From: Diphasiastrum complanatum
Taxonomy: Eukaryota > Streptophyta > Lycopodiopsida > Lycopodiales > Lycopodiaceae
Direction of reading: 5' to 3'
DNA length: 64,000 bases
Assembly (NCBI GenBank): GCA_029204225.1
Contig: CM055110.1
Coordinates: forward strand, 36,843,065 to 36,907,064
Part shown: in pieces, positions 31,255-44,923 of the stretch
Position numbering within the stretch: position 1 is the stretch's first letter
Layout: the number at the start of each line of letters is the position of its first letter
Translations under genes and position numbers: made by a program
Notes under the pieces: generated by a model
Databases searched by the model: none
What the model was told of the DNA's origin: nothing
What the model saw: the letters and a program-made list of their open reading frames with translations, nothing else

Positions 31255-33850
31255 TGCGAATCCATTTCTACATGCCGAGTTCAAACCAAAAGGTGATGCA
31301 GCCATCATCACCAAGTGGAGACCGAGAGATGGCAAAGCATTTGCCATGATCACCCTCAATATCAAGGATACTCAGATCAGTCACATACGTGCTATTCAGA
31401 CCGCTAAGGATGCATGGGACATCCTAGCAACTCTCTACGACATTAGAGACGTTACATCCAAGCTCCATCTGAGGAAGAAATTCTTCAACCTCAGAATGTC
31501 TGAAGCAGATAGTGTTTCGAATCACCTCAACACTTTCAAAAATCTTATGGAGCAGATGATTGCAACTGGCTCAGTCATAGAAGATTTTGATGCACTCATG
31601 ACTCTATTATCGAGTCTACCTAAAGCCTACAAAAATTGGGTAATGGCAATTCTACCCAGGAGCACCTCACTCTATCAAGAGTAATTTCGCTACTCCTACA
31701 AGAGGAGATCAGAAGATTAGTATCCTCTTCAGGCTCAGGATCGGATCCTCACGCTCTATATTCAAAAAATCAGAAGTTTAGATCCAAGAGATCTACAAAG
31801 TTAGGCTATACTGACAAGAAGAGCAACATGCAATCTGGACCAAATTCCGATCCAGGATCAAATTCAAGCTCTTCATCATTTCAATCTGTGCAGAAACTAT
31901 TCTGCAGACACTGTAAGAGGACTAGCCACGAAATCAAGGACTGTCAAATTTTGAAGTACCACAACGAAAAGAAGAAGTAGTTCCAACAACAAGCACATAG
32001 TGCTACAACCAGTCACTCAAGTCAACAACAAGAAAAAGAGAAAGATGAAGCAGTTTCATGACCAAAGTCGAAGAACAACATGATATCGATTCCTGGTATC
32101 TAGACTCCGAAGCAACTTAACACATGACTCACCATGATGACTGGTTCAAAGACTACAAGTCATTCACCCACTCTCGAGTTGTGAAACTTGGAGACAACTC
32201 ATCTCATTCAATTGAAGGTGAAGGAACAGTCAAAGTTGAATTCAAAAGAGGTGAGGTCAAGTTGTTGTCCAACGTTCTCCACGTCCCAAATCTGACCAAG
32301 AATCTGCTCTCAGTTACCGATTCGGGTCAGAGGGTCAAATTTGATACAGAAGGCTGCACAATCCTTGACAAATCCCAAAAGGTTCTAGCCTACGGAAGAA
32401 GAAGTGTCTATCTTTACAAACTCAACCACTGCTACTCTTCTAACAATCAAGCTCTTCATGTAGCCACTTCTGAATCAACTGATATGCTATGGCATTTCAA
32501 ACTTGGCCATCTTAACTACAACAGTTTTCAGCAAATGTCAACTCAGAGTCTAGTACAAGACCTGCCTTTAGTCAGCAAGCCAACTTCTCCATGCGAAAGC
32601 TGTATTATCAGCAAGCATGCTAGAAGTCCCTTCAGTTCAGATTCAGTTCATACAACCAAGGGCTTGCTTGACCTTGTACACAGTGACATTTGTGGCCCGA
32701 TGCAGACTACTTCCACAGGGAGATCTCTCTATTTCCTAACCTTCATCGACAACTTCTTGCGAAGGACTGCAACCTACTATATGAAGAACAAATCTGAAGC
32801 ATTCAAGTTTTTCAAGCAGTTCAAGGCATCTACAGAAAATTAGACCCAGAGGAAGATCAAGGATCTACGCATAGATGGAGGGGGAGAGTACATCTCCATA
32901 GAATTCAAGAAGTTCTGCAAGGCCAACGAGATACTTCAACAATACACAACCAGCTACTCACCTCAGTCCAATGGTGTAGCTGAGCGGAAGAACCGGATAC
33001 TCATCGAAAGTGCCAAGAGCATGATGGCCCATGCCTCTCTTCCAAAGAAGTTCTGGGCGAAAGCTGTTACTACAGCTTTCTACTTGCAGAATCAATCCAT
33101 CACCAAAGCCCTGAATGGCAAGACACCTTATGAGGTGTGAACAGGATCAAACCCATCACTCAAACATATTTGAGTGTTTGGATGCATCGCTTTTGCTTAG
33201 ATCCCTGAGGATCTAAGAAGAAAGCTAGATGACAAGAGCAGAAAAACGATCTTCATCGGCTATTCCCCAAACCACAAGACATACAAACTCTACAATTTGG
33301 ATACCGAGAAGGCATTCACCAGTAGAGATGTCATTTTTGTGGAAGACCAGTTCATCGACCACAAAGGGAAAGCTGCTGATAAATCCGACTTCGAGATCGA
33401 GCAACTAGTCAATTTCGATCTAGAGATTCAACTACGAATTTCGACGCCGACTCAAACGATAAGTCAGAATCTCAACGTGTCAAAGGACCGAAGTTCAATC
33501 CAAAAGGTCGAATAGGTCTAGACAGCCTCCATCCATATTTATGGATAATCCGGCCTGCTACTTTGTGCAGGAACTGACCACAGTTTCAAAGGCGATGTCT
33601 ACTCCTGATATTGACCAGTGGGAATCAGAAATGGACATCGAATTCGATTCTCTATTGGAGAATCAAACATGGACACTCACTGAGCTGCCAAATGACCGAA
33701 ACCCAATTCCATGCAAATGGATATTCAAGGCGAAGTACGACACTGAAGGAAGGCTAAATCGGTACAAGGCCAAGCTAGTCGCCAAAGGCTTTTCCCAGAT
33801 ACCAAATCTAGATTATTCAAAAACCTTCAACCCAATCGTCAAACATGCTT
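31255..33850 (+). pseudogene. Copia D, gag-protease-integrase-RT relic
   Basis: Plus-strand relic of the same lineage as element B (both have the ARDGKA-A-V-LN-KDTQI-H gag block). Gag 31310-31680, knuckle CRHCKRTSHEIKDC (about 31905-31945), a damaged protease site (DSEAT then a stop at about 32115), integrase zinc region and HSDICGPM (about 32670-32700), DGGGEY (32876), VAERKNR (32980) and RT start CKWIFKAKYD (33710). It has at least six stops or frameshifts and ends inside RT at about 33850. No LTR was recognised on either side. Confidence 0.8.
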
Positions 33851-34100
33851 GCGTCTCCGTTTCTACATGCCTATGCTCTGAGCAACCGAGCCTCCGCTCT
33901 CACGACCACCGTTTTACGACACCTCCAAGGCTCAAAGGGAGTCGACGGGTCTCAACCATAGCCGGTTCTTACAGAGGAACGTATCCGCCGGTTCTACACA
34001 TAAGCTAAAAAGTGTACCTGCCGGTCAGGGTCTTAATTAGAACCGGGTTGATAAACGAGTTGAGAACCAAAAATAAAAAATCATTACCCGGCCAACACTA
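33851..34100. repeat. CCGGTTCT-word segment, possible W-type or CACTA end
   Basis: After element D breaks off the sequence carries CCGGTTCT and AGAACCGGG words in both orientations (33960-34050), then an A-rich run. The style recalls W elements, and similar words recur at 52190-52260. Ends and target duplication were not found. Confidence 0.3.
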
Positions 34101-36423
<2,323 letters not shown>

Positions 36424-36682
36424 CCTAACAATATTAATCGGATGACATGAATCCATTGAGGATACAAAGGGGGCTACTGGCTCCTTGATCGAGTTGTCTG
36501 TGCCGATTGGATGTCTGCCTGAAAATGATGACACCAAAGAGGCATATGGTGTGCAGGCCATTGACATCCTTGAACCTCATGGTTCACCACATCGAAATGA
36601 GAAAAGTGTGTCTACTACTTCAAACTCAATAACTCTAAAAGGTTACATGAGGTTCATTTGGATTCAAACAAGTGTCCACATG
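36424..36682. repeat. Diverged direct repeat, copy 1
   Basis: Matches 37266-37522: CCTAACAATATT, ATCCATTGAGGA, AAAGGGGGCTA, GATCGAGTTGTCTGTGC, GCATATGGTGTGCAGGCC, CTTGAACCTCATGGTTCACC and TACTTCAAACTCAATAACTC occur in the same order. Both copies are preceded by a long GA run. Confidence 0.85.
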
Positions 36683-37026
36683 TAACCACTTTGAAGTGTT
36701 GAGTTCGAAGTAGCAACATCCTTTTCTCTCTTCGATGCTACGAACGGTGTGGTTCAGGGACTGCCATGGGCCTACACACCATAGTCCACTTTCGTGTCTT
36801 CATAGAAGAGACACCGCTCATTACGTACAAGTCAGTTGTGGGGCCAATGAGTCTCTTATTGATGTCTATTTCTCAATGTGGTTCGATTTGGATCATCATT
36901 GTTTCTTGAACTTGAAATGGTCATGAACGAACAATATATGTGTTGGTATTGACGTTGTAGCTATGAGTCAGTATACATAAAAGTTTTGGCATCTGTTTCA
37001 CAAAACTCTATTTTTTTTAGTCCACG

Positions 37027-37175
<149 letters not shown>

Positions 37176-37265
37176 ACATGTTGATGTTTTACTATTTTTA
37201 CTAATTTTTTTACTATTTTTGAGACTCCCCTTGGTTGTCCATCTATAATAAACCACATCCCTAAA

Positions 37266-37522
37266 ACCTAACAATATTGGTGAACACACAAATCCATTGA
37301 GGACAGAAAGGGGGCTAACTGGCTCCGCGATCGAGTTGTCTGTGCTGATTGAGTGTCTCACCTAAAAATGGAGACACCAAATAGGCATATGGTGTGCAGG
37401 CCGTGGATGTTCTTGAACCTCATGGTTCACCAAATCAAAATGAGAAAAGTGTGTCTGCTACTTCAAACTCAATAACTCTAAAATATTGCATGAGGTTCAT
37501 CCGGATTCAAACAAGTGTCACC
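37266..37522. repeat. Diverged direct repeat, copy 2
   Basis: Second copy of the block at 36424-36682, about 842 bp away. Similarity stops shortly before the B LTR begins. Confidence 0.85.
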
Positions 37523-37649
37523 TGTAGAAAACATGAACTGTCGCTACAATCTAGTTTTACTCGTATATTTTGCAGAGCCAAAAAATGTGAAAAAACTCGA
37601 CACTGTGTTTTTACACTAAGTTTCTGACAGGCGACACCTGCCTGACAGT

Positions 37650-37790
37650 ATGCCAAAGGTCTCTTCCAAACGCCGAAGGTATGCTGAAGGTCTCTTCTAA
37701 ATGCCAAAGGTATGCCAAAGGTGTCTTCCAAACGCCGAAGGTATCTCAAATGCCGAAGGTGTTTTACAAATCCTGAAGGCTACCCTCAGG
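37650..37790 (+). repeat. Array of RAAGGTNTCTTC words in the B LTR
   Basis: About eight units of 16-17 bp built on RAAGGTNTCTTC, several of them palindromic (GAAGGTCTCTTC: GAAG and CTTC arms). The array lies in the presumed U3 part, upstream of the TATA box, where enhancer-like repeats of LTR elements normally sit. Confidence 0.7.
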
Positions 37791-38026
37791 CTAAGGCAAC
37801 GACCAAAAGGCCAAAGAGTGTCGCATTTCCAGTCTGCAGAATTATACGGATTATTCCTATCAGATTAAAGTCTTCACACTCCATCAACTTACTGATCCAC
37901 TAATCAGATTAGCGGTTGTAATCAATCTTGTAATTGTACAAGATCTTTTGTATATATACATGTAATTGAGCAATTGAAGCATAGAGGAGATGAAAAGAAG
38001 AGGCAGATTCATAAGCTTAGATAGCG

Positions 38027-38031
38027 GAGAA
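38027..38031. repeat. Target-site duplication of Copia E, left
   Basis: GAGAA, repeated at 44463-44467. Confidence 0.95.
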
Positions 38032-38686
38032 TGTGAAAATTGTCAACATTTCCTAGCTAGTTTGAGGCCTAAATTGGCTAAAATTGTAAATAGTTTTGGT
38101 TCTGGAGTTTCACACGTGTGAACCAGGCCACAATGTTTTTATTTACTGTATTTTTTCAGTATGATGAAGTGTCAAACTTCATACCCTTCAAAATGAGACC
38201 ATTTTGATGTATTTTGGTCATATAAGCCATTTTTAGCTATTTTTCCTATATAGGGAATATCTAGGGTCAAGTACCTTCTAGAGAGAGGAGAGAGAGTCAT
38301 CTTCCTCATCCATAAATAGTAGGGAAGTCGTGGAGAACAGGTTGGAGAAACCTTTTGTATGCTTCATTGAGATCAATAGATCATTGTCATTGTTTCTTCC
38401 TCCATTGAGAGCATTGTTGTGTGTATTGTCTTCAAGCTATTGTGTATGATCTTAGGTGCTTTCCAAAAGTGGTAGGCTGATGTATTATGGACTGTATAAT
38501 GCTATTTTGGGCCGCACTTGATGTTTATGGAAGTTTCCATTTGTGATAAATGCTTTTTGATCAAGTTCTTTGCATTCTAGGTAGCATAGAATGTGTTGCC
38601 AATTCCTAGCTTATGTAGTTTGGAGTGCAAGCATTCAAGCCAATGATCTTGGAGTTTAGATCCACTTAGGATCTGTATTTTTTACA
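38032..38686 (+). repeat. Copia E, 5' LTR
   Basis: TGTGAAAATTG at the start, TTTTTTACA at the end. It contains the 14-base palindrome TTCACACGTGTGAA (38109-38122), a TATATAG box at about 38251, and the downstream region that becomes R-U5. Confidence 0.97.
38109..38122. promoter_or_regulatory. G-box-type palindrome in LTR U3
   Basis: TTCACACGTGTGAA is a perfect 14-base palindrome with an ACGT core (CACGTG G-box). The inner CACACGTGTG also occurs in the A 5' LTR (20156-20165) and in the solo LTR (12273-12282). G-boxes bind bZIP and bHLH factors in plants, so this is a candidate enhancer of the LTR promoter. Confidence 0.55.
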
Positions 38687-38698
38687 TGGTATCAGAGC
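38687..38698 (+). other. Copia E primer-binding site
   Basis: TGGTATCAGAGC directly after the LTR, complementary to the 3' end of initiator tRNA-Met. Confidence 0.95.
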
Positions 38699-39858
38699 TG
38701 GTTGGCTTCTATTTACAGTAAGTATTCCATTTTTGGTGATATTTGGATGTTTGATCAAGTTCTAGCATGATTTTGCATTGCTTTGTTGATCAAATCTTAC
38801 TAACCTTTGTTTTGTGAGTTGAACTTGTGGATCAAAAGCATATTTCAGGTCTATTGAAGATCAGAGGCTGAAAAGAAACTATTTTGGATCAGATCATAAC
38901 ACCTAATCATTTGTGATTGTGAGGCTTGTGCATATTCAATACTAACAATGTTCTTTTCAATCCTATTGTTGACAATCTCCATTCTTGGATGAACACTCTC
39001 CTTAAGTGGATGAAACTTCTCCTTAAGTGGATGACAAATGCTCTTTTGAGTGAGTTGTAATTCTCCTAAAGGCTGAGCAAAGCTCCCATTTGGATGAAAG
39101 ATCCCCTTTTTTGGGTGAACATATTGTAAGCTCCATTGTGAAGAGCATATTGTAAAGATTGTCATCAATTTTGGCATAAATTTTGGTGTACTTTGTTGAG
39201 CATGTAAGTAACTCTCCTTATGTAATTTGATTGGAGCATTTGCTGGAAGGTGTTAAACATTATGCAAGTGTGTTTTCAGGTTCTTAACAGGTTGAGGAAC
39301 ATTCTCATGTGAAGTGATCTTAGATCTACATCTAAACACCAAGATTTGACAAGATAGTGAAGCTAGTCTTGTGATTCACTAAGTGTGCTCATTCATTCAC
39401 CTCTAAATCTTGTATTTATCACTTGCTGGAGTTTATAAACTTTTAGAAGTGTGGTTTACATGTGGTTTTACAGGTTGAATCAATATCTTAGTGTGTTGAT
39501 CATATGTTGATCAAGTTTGTTCATTACTAGGTAATCTTGGCATCCTAGTTTTGGGTATTTTCTAAGAATGCAAGTAACTCTTCACACCATAACTTGATTT
39601 GGTCACTTGCTGGAAAGTTTTAGAGCTTAAGCAAGAGTGTGTTCAGGTTGGTTTGATTTTGTAATCCATTCTTAGTGTGTGCAAAGTGTTGCATGTGTTT
39701 CAATCTTCCTTTCTATGCTTGGAAACCATCTAGGTTCAAGATAGAAGTGTTTTAGGGTCCTAAATCTTCATAGATCTCTTTATCTATCATTTGTTGAGAG
39801 AAAAGTGAGTGCTAAGTGCTTTAGGACAGAACCTAAAAGTTGAAGAAACATTAGAATC
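38699..39858 (+). other. Copia E leader with internal repeats
   Basis: Untranslated leader between primer site and ATG. It has three imperfect units centred on 39240, 39425 and 39590, each with CTTGCTGGA, then a purine-rich stretch, GTGT and CAGGTTG. A second short repeat, CTCCTTAAGTGGATGA, occurs twice near 39000-39030. Packaging and dimerisation signals lie in this region in retroelements; any such role here is inference. Confidence 0.6.
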
Positions 39859-42800
39859 ATGGCTTCCAATGGTGGGATCATGCTAGAGTCTAGTGAAAGG
39901 TTGAGTTCATCAAACTACTCTACTTGGAAAGTGAGGATGGAGTCCTTACTTGAGTTGAATGAACTCATGGACATAGTTGCAGAAATTGAAGAGAGACCTC
40001 TCACACTTCAAGAGCAACAAAGGTTTGATAAGAAGGCCAAAAGGGCTCTTCATATCATTAAAATGAATGTTACAAATGAACTTCTCAAGGAAGTTGGAAA
40101 GTGTCAAAGTGCAAGTGAGGCATGGAATGCCTTAAAGAAGCTCTTTGAATCAAAGTCCACATCTAGGGTATTGACCCTAAGGAGACAAATATTTTCTAGT
40201 AGGCAAAGAGAGGGTGAAAGTGCTCATGCATTTATCTTGAGAGTTAAGTCCCTAAGTGATGATTTAGCATGCATTGATGAGAACATAAAAGATGGTGAAA
40301 TAGTCCAAGTTATGTTGAATGGTTTGCTAAATGAACATGCTAACCTTGTGCAAAGTTTTGCCATTCAAAGAGTCTTGCCAAGTGTGGTTGACTTGCAAGA
40401 AATCTTATTGGCTGAAGAACATAGGTTGCAATCAAAGCTTGATGGTGCATCCTTGCAAGGTGGAGGTGAAGAGGCTTTCTTCACAAAAGGCAAATTCAAG
40501 GGCAAAGGTAAAGGCAAAGGGAAATGGTCCAAAGGTGGTAACTTTGATCATGATGATCACTCTTCCTCTTCCTCTTCTACTAAGAACAATAAGTCAAAGT
40601 TCAAGTGCTTTTATTGTGGGATAAAAGGTCATTTTGCAAATGAATGTTATAAGAAGAAAAGAGAGCAAGGAGAGAGGCAAGGAAATCTTACAATAGATGA
40701 GGAAGAACATAACACATGTGAATCACTTGTTATGACTTCAAGTTTGTTAGCCAACATAGATGATAATGATCCTTGGTGGATTGATAGTGGAGCCTCATCT
40801 CACATGACAAGACATAAGGAATACTTTACATCCTTATTGTCTTATGAGGGAGAAGGTAACATCATCTACACTGCAAATGATGGTCAATGTGACATCAAAG
40901 GCATAGGCACTATTCCTATTTCCCTTTCAACAAATAGAAAAGCAAATCTTGAAAATGTTTTGTACATTCCTTCAATCACTAAGAATTTGCTTAGTGTAAG
41001 TCAAATGATTGACAAAGGACTTGATGTGGAGTTCATTGGAGATGCATGTTTGATAAGTAAATGTGGATCCTTGATTGCTCAAGGTAGGAGGCATGGTAAA
41101 CTTTTCAAGCTTGATGCATGTGTGATCTCTAATCATGAAGGATGTATGGCTAGGGAGCAATTGACAAACCAAGAAGTTTGGCACAAGAGGTTGGGCCATC
41201 CCAACTTCAAATCTTTGGAGGTAATGGCAAAGAAAGAGCTTGTTCTTGGTCTCCCTAAAAGTCTTGTTGCAAACAATAGTGTTTGTGAACATTGTGCCTT
41301 GTCCAAATCTCATAGACTTGCTTATTCTAGATCTACTTCTAGATCTAAAGAAGCTTTTCAACTTGTGCATTCTGATATTCATTCTTCTAGTACAACTAGC
41401 AATGGTGGGGCAAAGATGTATGCAACTTTCATTGATGACTTTAGTAGGTATACTTGGATCTATCTTCTTAAAAGTAAGGATGAAGTGTTTGCTGCATTTG
41501 TCAAGTTCAAGAATGAAATGGAAAACCAATTCAATACAAAGATCAAATGCTTAAGATCTGATAATGGAGGGGAATACACCTCAAATAGGTTCAAAGACTT
41601 TTGTATAGCACATGGGATTAAGAGGGAGATGTCTAGTCCTAGGACTCCACAACAGAATGGAGTGGCCGAGAGGAAGAATAGAACCCTTTGTGAATGTGCC
41701 AAGGCAATGAGACTACATGCTAATCTTGCTAAGTCTTTTTGGGGGGAAGCTTTAGCATGTGCTAACTATCTATGTAATAGATGGACAAGTGCTTCCTTGG
41801 ATGGTAAAACTCCTCATGAGGTTCTTTATGGTAGAAGGCCGAGTGTCAAGCATTGTAGGATCTTTGGATGTACATGTTTTGTCAATATCACACTTGATGA
41901 TAGAACTAAAGAAGATCCTTCATCAAAGAAGGGTGTGTTTGTTGGCTATAGTGAAGTAAGCAAGGCCTACAAAGTGTACATTCCTTCTACAAAGAAAGTT
42001 GTCATAAGTAGGGATGTCATCTTTCATGAAGAGAATGTTTCCAATGTTGTTGATGTTGATGTTGATGTGCCTACTAATCATCATGATGTGCAAGATGTCT
42101 TGGATGAAGATGAAGATGCCACTCCAAAGCAAACTTCAAGGAAGACTCAAAGGCAAAGGGCTAAGCCATCAAGGCTAACCTATGATGAAAAAGGAAAGCA
42201 AGTGGTGGACAACTCTAACCTTGCTTTTCTTACCTCTTTTGATGAACCAACTTGTGTAGGTGAAGCAATTCAAAAGAAGGAATGGATCCAAGCCATGGAT
42301 CATGAGCATCAAGCACTCATCAAAAGCAACACATGGAGGTTGGTAAAGCTTCCAAAGGACAAGAAGGCAATTGGTTGTAAGTGGATCTTCAAGATCAAGA
42401 CAAATCAAGATGGATCAATCAACAAGTACAAGGCAAGGTTGGTGGCAAAGGGGTATGCTCAAGAATATGGTATTGACTATGATGAGACCTTTGCACCCGT
42501 GGCAAAGATGGTAACTATTCGAATCCTAATCTCTCTTGCAACTCTTTATGATTGGGATATGTGGCAAATGGACGTTACTAATGCCTTCTTGAATGGTGAT
42601 CTTGAAGAAGATATTTACATGGAGCAACCCGAGGGCTATGTTTCACATGATGAGCCTAATCATGTGTGCTATCTCCAAAAGAGTTTGTATGGGCTAAAGC
42701 AAGCACCAAGGAGTTGGTATGCTAAGCTCAATTCCTTCTTACTTTCTCAAAACTTTGTTATGAGTGAGTATGATCATTCTCTCTACTTTAGATTGAATGA

Positions 42801-43812
42801 AAATGATATCACTTTACTTTTGATCTATGTTGATGACATTATCTTAAGTGGTGGTAACAATCTAGATATAGATGAAATCAAGATGGCACTCAAAAGAGAG
42901 TTTGAAATTCAAGATCTTGGTAAACTTCATTATATCTTAGGAATAGAGATTATTAGAACTTCTAAATCTACATTCATATGTCAAGAAAAGTATGTTAACT
43001 CTATTCTAAAAAGGTTTCATATGGAAGATTGTAAAGTTGTTTCTACTCCTATGGAATCAAATGTAAAGCTAACTACAAGAAGTAATGAAAGATCCTTCAA
43101 GGACATTACTCTCTATAGAAAGCTAATAGGATCTCTTATATGGTTAACCATCACAAGACCTGATCTAAGCTTTGTGGTTGGTAAACTAAGTCAATTTATG
43201 CAAGATCCTAGTGAGGCTCATTGGAAGCTAGGAAAGAGAGTACTTAGATACATCTCGGGATCTAGAGATTTTGGCATCTTGTATGGAGGTACTACACCTA
43301 ACCTTTGTGGATTTTCAGATTCAGATTTTGCAGGTGATCAAATGGATAGGAAGTCAACAAGTGCCTTTGCAATCTATCTTGGAGATGGAGTGGTCTCATG
43401 GCTATCAAAGAAGCAACCAACTATCTCTCTATCTTCCACCGAAGCCGAGTACAAGGCATTAACAACATGCACCAAGGAGATTCTTTGGATCAAGAGGATG
43501 TTATTGGATCTTCACTTGCTGGAACCAGAGAAGACTCCAATCATACTTTGTGATAACCTTTCAGCCCAAAGCTTGGCAAGCAATCCTGTTTTTCATGCAA
43601 GGAGCAAGCACATTGAGATTGCTCACCATTTTGTGAGAGATCAAGTCATTGCCAAAGAGGTGGAGCTTCAACATGTCTCTTCAAAGGAGTGTGTGGCTGA
43701 TATCTTCACCAAACCATTGGGAAAGGACCTATATTTAATGCATAGATCTAATCTTGGAATGTGCTCAAAGACTATGTTGAAACTAGCATCCAATGTTGAA
43801 GAGGGAGTGTGA
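39859..43812 (+). CDS. Copia gag-pol polyprotein (element E), intact
   Basis: 1317 codons with no interruption. In order: UBN2-type gag (about 20-200), basic linker GKFKGKGKGKGKWSKG, zinc knuckle C250-x2-C253-x4-H258-x4-C263, aspartic protease with DSGAS at 309, integrase zinc site H442, H447, C476, C479, integrase core D506, D568, E604 (D-D-35-E), RT with YVDD at 990-993, and RNase H with DSDFAGD (Asp 1154), STEAEYKA and HARSKHIEI. Order integrase before RT defines Ty1/Copia. The stop (TGA at 43810) lies inside the first bases of the 3' LTR. The start ATG follows GAATC and opens MASNGG; no earlier in-frame ATG is needed to cover gag. Confidence 0.97.
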   Translation: MASNGGIMLESSERLSSSNYSTWKVRMESLLELNELMDIVAEIEERPLTLQEQQRFDKKAKRALHIIKMNVTNELLKEVGKCQSASEAWNALKKLFESKSTSRVLTLRRQIFSSRQREGESAHAFILRVKSLSDDLACIDENIKDGEIVQVMLNGLLNEHANLVQSFAIQRVLPSVVDLQEILLAEEHRLQSKLDGASLQGGGEEAFFTKGKFKGKGKGKGKWSKGGNFDHDDHSSSSSSTKNNKSKFKCFYCGIKGHFANECYKKKREQGERQGNLTIDEEEHNTCESLVMTSSLLANIDDNDPWWIDSGASSHMTRHKEYFTSLLSYEGEGNIIYTANDGQCDIKGIGTIPISLSTNRKANLENVLYIPSITKNLLSVSQMIDKGLDVEFIGDACLISKCGSLIAQGRRHGKLFKLDACVISNHEGCMAREQLTNQEVWHKRLGHPNFKSLEVMAKKELVLGLPKSLVANNSVCEHCALSKSHRLAYSRSTSRSKEAFQLVHSDIHSSSTTSNGGAKMYATFIDDFSRYTWIYLLKSKDEVFAAFVKFKNEMENQFNTKIKCLRSDNGGEYTSNRFKDFCIAHGIKREMSSPRTPQQNGVAERKNRTLCECAKAMRLHANLAKSFWGEALACANYLCNRWTSASLDGKTPHEVLYGRRPSVKHCRIFGCTCFVNITLDDRTKEDPSSKKGVFVGYSEVSKAYKVYIPSTKKVVISRDVIFHEENVSNVVDVDVDVPTNHHDVQDVLDEDEDATPKQTSRKTQRQRAKPSRLTYDEKGKQVVDNSNLAFLTSFDEPTCVGEAIQKKEWIQAMDHEHQALIKSNTWRLVKLPKDKKAIGCKWIFKIKTNQDGSINKYKARLVAKGYAQEYGIDYDETFAPVAKMVTIRILISLATLYDWDMWQMDVTNAFLNGDLEEDIYMEQPEGYVSHDEPNHVCYLQKSLYGLKQAPRSWYAKLNSFLLSQNFVMSEYDHSLYFRLNENDITLLLIYVDDIILSGGNNLDIDEIKMALKREFEIQDLGKLHYILGIEIIRTSKSTFICQEKYVNSILKRFHMEDCKVVSTPMESNVKLTTRSNERSFKDITLYRKLIGSLIWLTITRPDLSFVVGKLSQFMQDPSEAHWKLGKRVLRYISGSRDFGILYGGTTPNLCGFSDSDFAGDQMDRKSTSAFAIYLGDGVVSWLSKKQPTISLSSTEAEYKALTTCTKEILWIKRMLLDLHLLEPEKTPIILCDNLSAQSLASNPVFHARSKHIEIAHHFVRDQVIAKEVELQHVSSKECVADIFTKPLGKDLYLMHRSNLGMCSKTMLKLASNVEEGV
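43798..43807 (+). other. Copia E polypurine tract
   Basis: GAAGAGGGAG immediately before the 3' LTR, identical to the tract of element A, and overlapping the last codons of the polyprotein. Confidence 0.9.
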
Positions 43813-44462
43813 AAATTGTCAACATTTCCTAGCTAGTTTGAGGCCTAAATTGGCTAAAATTGTAAATAGTTTTGGTTCTGGAGTTTCACACGTGTGAACC
43901 AGGCCACAATGTTTTTATTTACTGTATTTTTTTAGTATGATGAAGTGTCAAACTTCATACCCTTCAAAATGAGACCATTTTGATGTATTTTGGTCATATA
44001 AGCCATTTTTAGCTATTTTTCCTATATAGGGAATATCTAGGGTCAAGTACCTTCTAGAGAGAGGAGAGAGAGTCATCTTCCTCATCCATAAATAGTAGGG
44101 AAGTCGTGGAGAACAGGTTGGAGAAACCTTTTGTATGCTTCATTGAGATCAATAGATCATTGTCATTGTTTCTTCCTCCATTGAGAGCATTGTTGTGTGT
44201 ATTGTCTTCAAGCTATTGTGTATGATCTTAGGTGCTTTCCAAAAGTGGTAGGCTGATGTATTATGGACTGTATAATGCTATTTTGGTCCGCACTTGATGT
44301 TTATGGAAGTTTCCATTTGTGATAAATGCTTTTTGATCAAGTTCTTTGCATTCTAGGTAGCATAGAATGTGTTGCCAATTCCTAGCTTATGTAGTTTGGA
44401 GTGCAAGCATTTAAGCCAATGATCTTGGAGTTTAGATCCACTTAGGATCTGTATTTTTCACA
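43808..44462 (+). repeat. Copia E, 3' LTR
   Basis: 655 bp, same length as the 5' LTR. Four substitutions: in the T-run before AGTATGATG, in ATTTTGGNCCGC, in AGCATTNAAGCC and in the last six bases (TTTACA versus TTCACA). Confidence 0.97.
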
Positions 44463-44467
44463 GAGAA
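44463..44467. repeat. Target-site duplication of Copia E, right
   Basis: GAGAA, matching 38027-38031. Confidence 0.95.
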
Positions 44468-44923
44468 CGCCCTTTATCAATAGCTGACTCCTTGGAGTTA
44501 GTGATATATATAGAGGGAGAGGACTATTTTAGAACCTTAGCAATTGTCCTGAATCTGTTAGTAGGATCACGGCATATTAGCGCAATTGTATTGTGGTTTG
44601 AAAGTTGTATTTACGACTTCAATATACAGAACTTGTTGAATGATAACTCTCGCTCCTCTCACATAAACACTATTAAGAAGAGATTTGTATGGCTGTCTCT
44701 GATGTCTAAATTAATTCTACACTCTCTTAATATAAGATTATCAGTATTAGAGGATTGCATGGCTGTCTCAGGCACCTTATTGTCTTTGCAATCTCTCTTT
44801 TACAACAGTCTATGACTCCTACAAAGATAATCTGATTTCACACACAAAGAACTGCTCGTAACTCCATTTCCCAAGTAATCCATGATCTTGGTTATAACAA
44901 TTTGTGTTTCCTTCCAATAGAAG

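Larger units (their letters stand above)
38032..44462 (+). mobile_element. Copia element E, complete, apparently intact and young
   Basis: 6431-bp Ty1/Copia element: 655-bp LTRs differing at four positions (99.4 percent identical), primer site directly after the 5' LTR, 1.17-kb leader, one 1317-codon open frame, polypurine tract and a perfect GAGAA target duplication. Every catalytic motif is present. It sits in the 5' LTR of element B. It belongs to the same lineage as element A (conserved gag block and identical polypurine tract), although the LTRs are mostly different. Nothing seen in the sequence excludes activity. Confidence 0.97.

Noticed and set aside
37650-37790. Heat-shock elements like those of heat-activated Copia LTRs
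   Set aside because: Heat-shock elements need GAA and TTC separated by two bases; here the gap is about six.
40972-41702. Minus-strand frames of 80-185 codons inside the E polyprotein
   Set aside because: Shadows of the intact gag-pol frame on the other strand.
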